Below are positions 62,201 to 64,000 of a stretch of 64,000 bases of DNA, piece after piece. This stretch comes from Gymnogyps californianus. Taxonomy: Eukaryota; Chordata; Aves; Accipitriformes; Cathartidae. Each line of letters starts with the position of its first letter. The first letter of the stretch is position 1. The stretch covers positions 43,610,726-43,674,725 of the forward strand of contig NC_059471.1 of NCBI RefSeq assembly GCF_018139145.2, written 5' to 3'. The notes under the pieces were generated by a model that was not told where the DNA came from, made no database searches, and saw only the letters and a program-made list of their open reading frames with translations. The position numbers and the translations under genes were made by a program.

Positions 62201-64000
62201 AAAATTGTCACTAAATTCCTACTTGGTCACACTTCAGTAAATTACAGAAATGTCCAACAACCTTCCTGAACGCCAGAAGACATACATTGTTTAATCCCAA
62301 CATTTTATGAATGATTACCTAGATCAGATACCTTTAACACACAAGGAAGCATTACCTTTATCTAAAATGCATGATGTGTAAGAATGCTTACACTAACAGT
62401 CCTATCTTGATTATATGAATGATGTAATATCTTCCAATATCCATTAAATACTGACAATCCTCATAATTTCTTATGTAAAGCACAGTGCAACTCTACCTCA
62501 CACTACTGAAATGGTAAGTATATGCACTTCCAGAGAGAACTCATGTTGGAAAAAGGTGTTTTCAAGCTCAAAATATAACATTTAGTAATGTGATATATTT
62601 AAAAAACTGAAGAATTATTCCAAACACAAGGCATTCCTTCCATTCATTTCAGTTGCTATACTGTTTTTTTCACTCAAATTGCGTATTACCTATGGTTTAG
62701 CTGTCACCCTGTATTAGCTGCTAGCCAAATCAATAACTGAGTACAGCACATTTTCAAGGCAAGGAATCTTATTCAGTAGTGGCGTTGCTTCCCCACCAGT
62801 CCCCTGAGAATGGCAAGATCCTTTGAGTGACATACCCCAAAATCACACCCAATGGTCTGGGAGGTAATAAGAAACTTTAATGATATGATGCTCCTCATGT
62901 AGTAGTGGAGCAAGTAACTAAATAAAAATAAAGGTTAAATAATCAGGGTCATCAGTAACTACTTAAATGCAGAAAATGTGGAGATACGATTTTAATAAAC
63001 ACTATGGAGTCTGTATTGCTTTTTATTTTTTCCCAGCAATTACATTTCTATGACAGTTATATGCATGCTCTAGAGGTTGTAAGGGAGGCTTGAATATGCC
63101 GTTGATGAAAGTATTGAGTTTAAGGTATGTATTGTTCTGTGTTTACAATGGAAACACATTCCCATATTAAGGGAATCACATACATACAGAAAAAAGAAAA
63201 ACATTACTTATGTGCTTTTTTTGCATCCTTTGAAGAGGATTCATTTCAAAACAGAATATGTCAGTTATCAATTGAAAGCCACCAATGCAATACCAAGTTT
63301 TAATTTGCATATCATGTAATGGACTCCTAATTACACATATAGCCAACGTGGTTTTGTTATGAAAATGTAATACGTATGAATTCATTAGATGCGTTCATCT
63401 GAATGTGAGTAAATTTACTGCCATTTGTAATCCAATCTTCCAAAGAAAATTCTTCCAAATGCTTTGTTACTTTCGAAGGTTAACACTGTCAAGTTCTGCA
63501 ATTGGTAAGTCATGAAATACTTGTTTTCATCCAATTTACTCAAATAACATTCAAAGATTGATTTACTAGGATTCACAGTTATTCCTAATAGGAATAAAAA
63601 ACTGATCTGATGGGATTTTTTCTCCAAAAAATATCCTACAGAGTTGGTATAAATATGTATTATTGAAATACATTTGGAGCTCACTTACATTTCTATTTAC
63701 AGAGTTATGTGCAGGTAAATACATGTCCATATGAATTTAATTACAGCATTTGCATTATATAATATCATTCCCCGTATGCTTAAACTCAGCAAATGGTATC
63801 TAGGTTACAATGAAAGCACTAGGAACAATACGACAGAAATTGCAAGAAACAGTTTTTCTGAAGTCTTTCCAACCGAGTTTTATTCTCCTGTGACAGTCAA
63901 TATAAGAAAATGGCCTTTGCTGGCTTGCCTTGCTTTTACAGAGTCTAATATTTTAATGCTGGGTTGATGAAAATTTTAGAAGGTTTTGTGTTTGTCAAAA
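59231..64000. other. Unique AT-rich non-coding DNA
   Basis: No supported gene. The only clear repeat is a CAAA tract at 61.79-61.83 kb; short TTTTA-type and GTGTGT pieces occur near 61.17 and 62.0 kb. ORFs are all below 90 codons and unlike known proteins. The window ends inside this stretch, so a gene could begin or continue just outside. Confidence 0.65.
61785..61832 (+). repeat. (CAAA)n tetranucleotide array
   Basis: About nine CAAA-type units with one CACA variant, followed by an A-rich stretch. A microsatellite, possibly seeded by a retroposon tail. Confidence 0.9.

Overview
This window reads as AT-rich, non-coding nuclear DNA from a bird. The evidence is its repeats. There are two CR1-type LINEs, one ending in the ATTCTATG octamer array typical of avian CR1. 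There are three solo LTRs of widespread avian endogenous-retrovirus types. There are also decayed MIR-like and CR1-like fossils of the kind shared by amniotes, and many simple-sequence tracts. Nothing points to a prokaryote or a compact genome: there are no operons, ribosome binding sites, or long ORFs outside the repeats. The species cannot be fixed from this sequence alone.

Layout: 1-9834 is unique AT-rich DNA with a few simple repeats. 9835-10424 is a plus-strand solo LTR flanked by a perfect 5-bp target-site duplication. 10425-17939 is mostly unique, with hairpins near 11.1-11.5 kb, a tetranucleotide array at 13.8 kb and a cluster of long inverted repeats at 15.9-16.4 kb. About 17940-18160 is a fossil of a CR1-like endonuclease on the minus strand. 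22718-25310 is a minus-strand CR1 whose body is split by a 1,045-bp solo LTR (24146-25190), again with a perfect 5-bp duplication. 25311-43647 is unique DNA with old MIR-like remnants, an inverted-repeat hairpin (32.2 kb), a 20-bp minisatellite (28.3 kb) and long purine/pyrimidine tracts. 43648-45984 is a plus-strand, 5'-truncated CR1 carrying one stop, two single-base frameshifts and a 13-base deletion in its reverse transcriptase. 45985-58641 is unique DNA plus a 170-bp CCCTT-type array. 58642-59230 is a second member of the first LTR family, on the minus strand. 59231-64000 is unique DNA.

I found no host protein-coding exon, tRNA, rRNA or CRISPR array that I can support. The only recognisable proteins are fragments of CR1 reverse transcriptase and endonuclease, all broken. 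The window is best read as intergenic or deep intronic DNA. Its history is one of insertion: ancient MIR/CR1 fossils, then younger CR1 copies, then LTR insertion into one of them, then reduction to solo LTRs. I did not find a convincing new biological system. The least explained structures are the 15.9-16.4 kb inverted-repeat cluster and the 32.2 kb hairpin.
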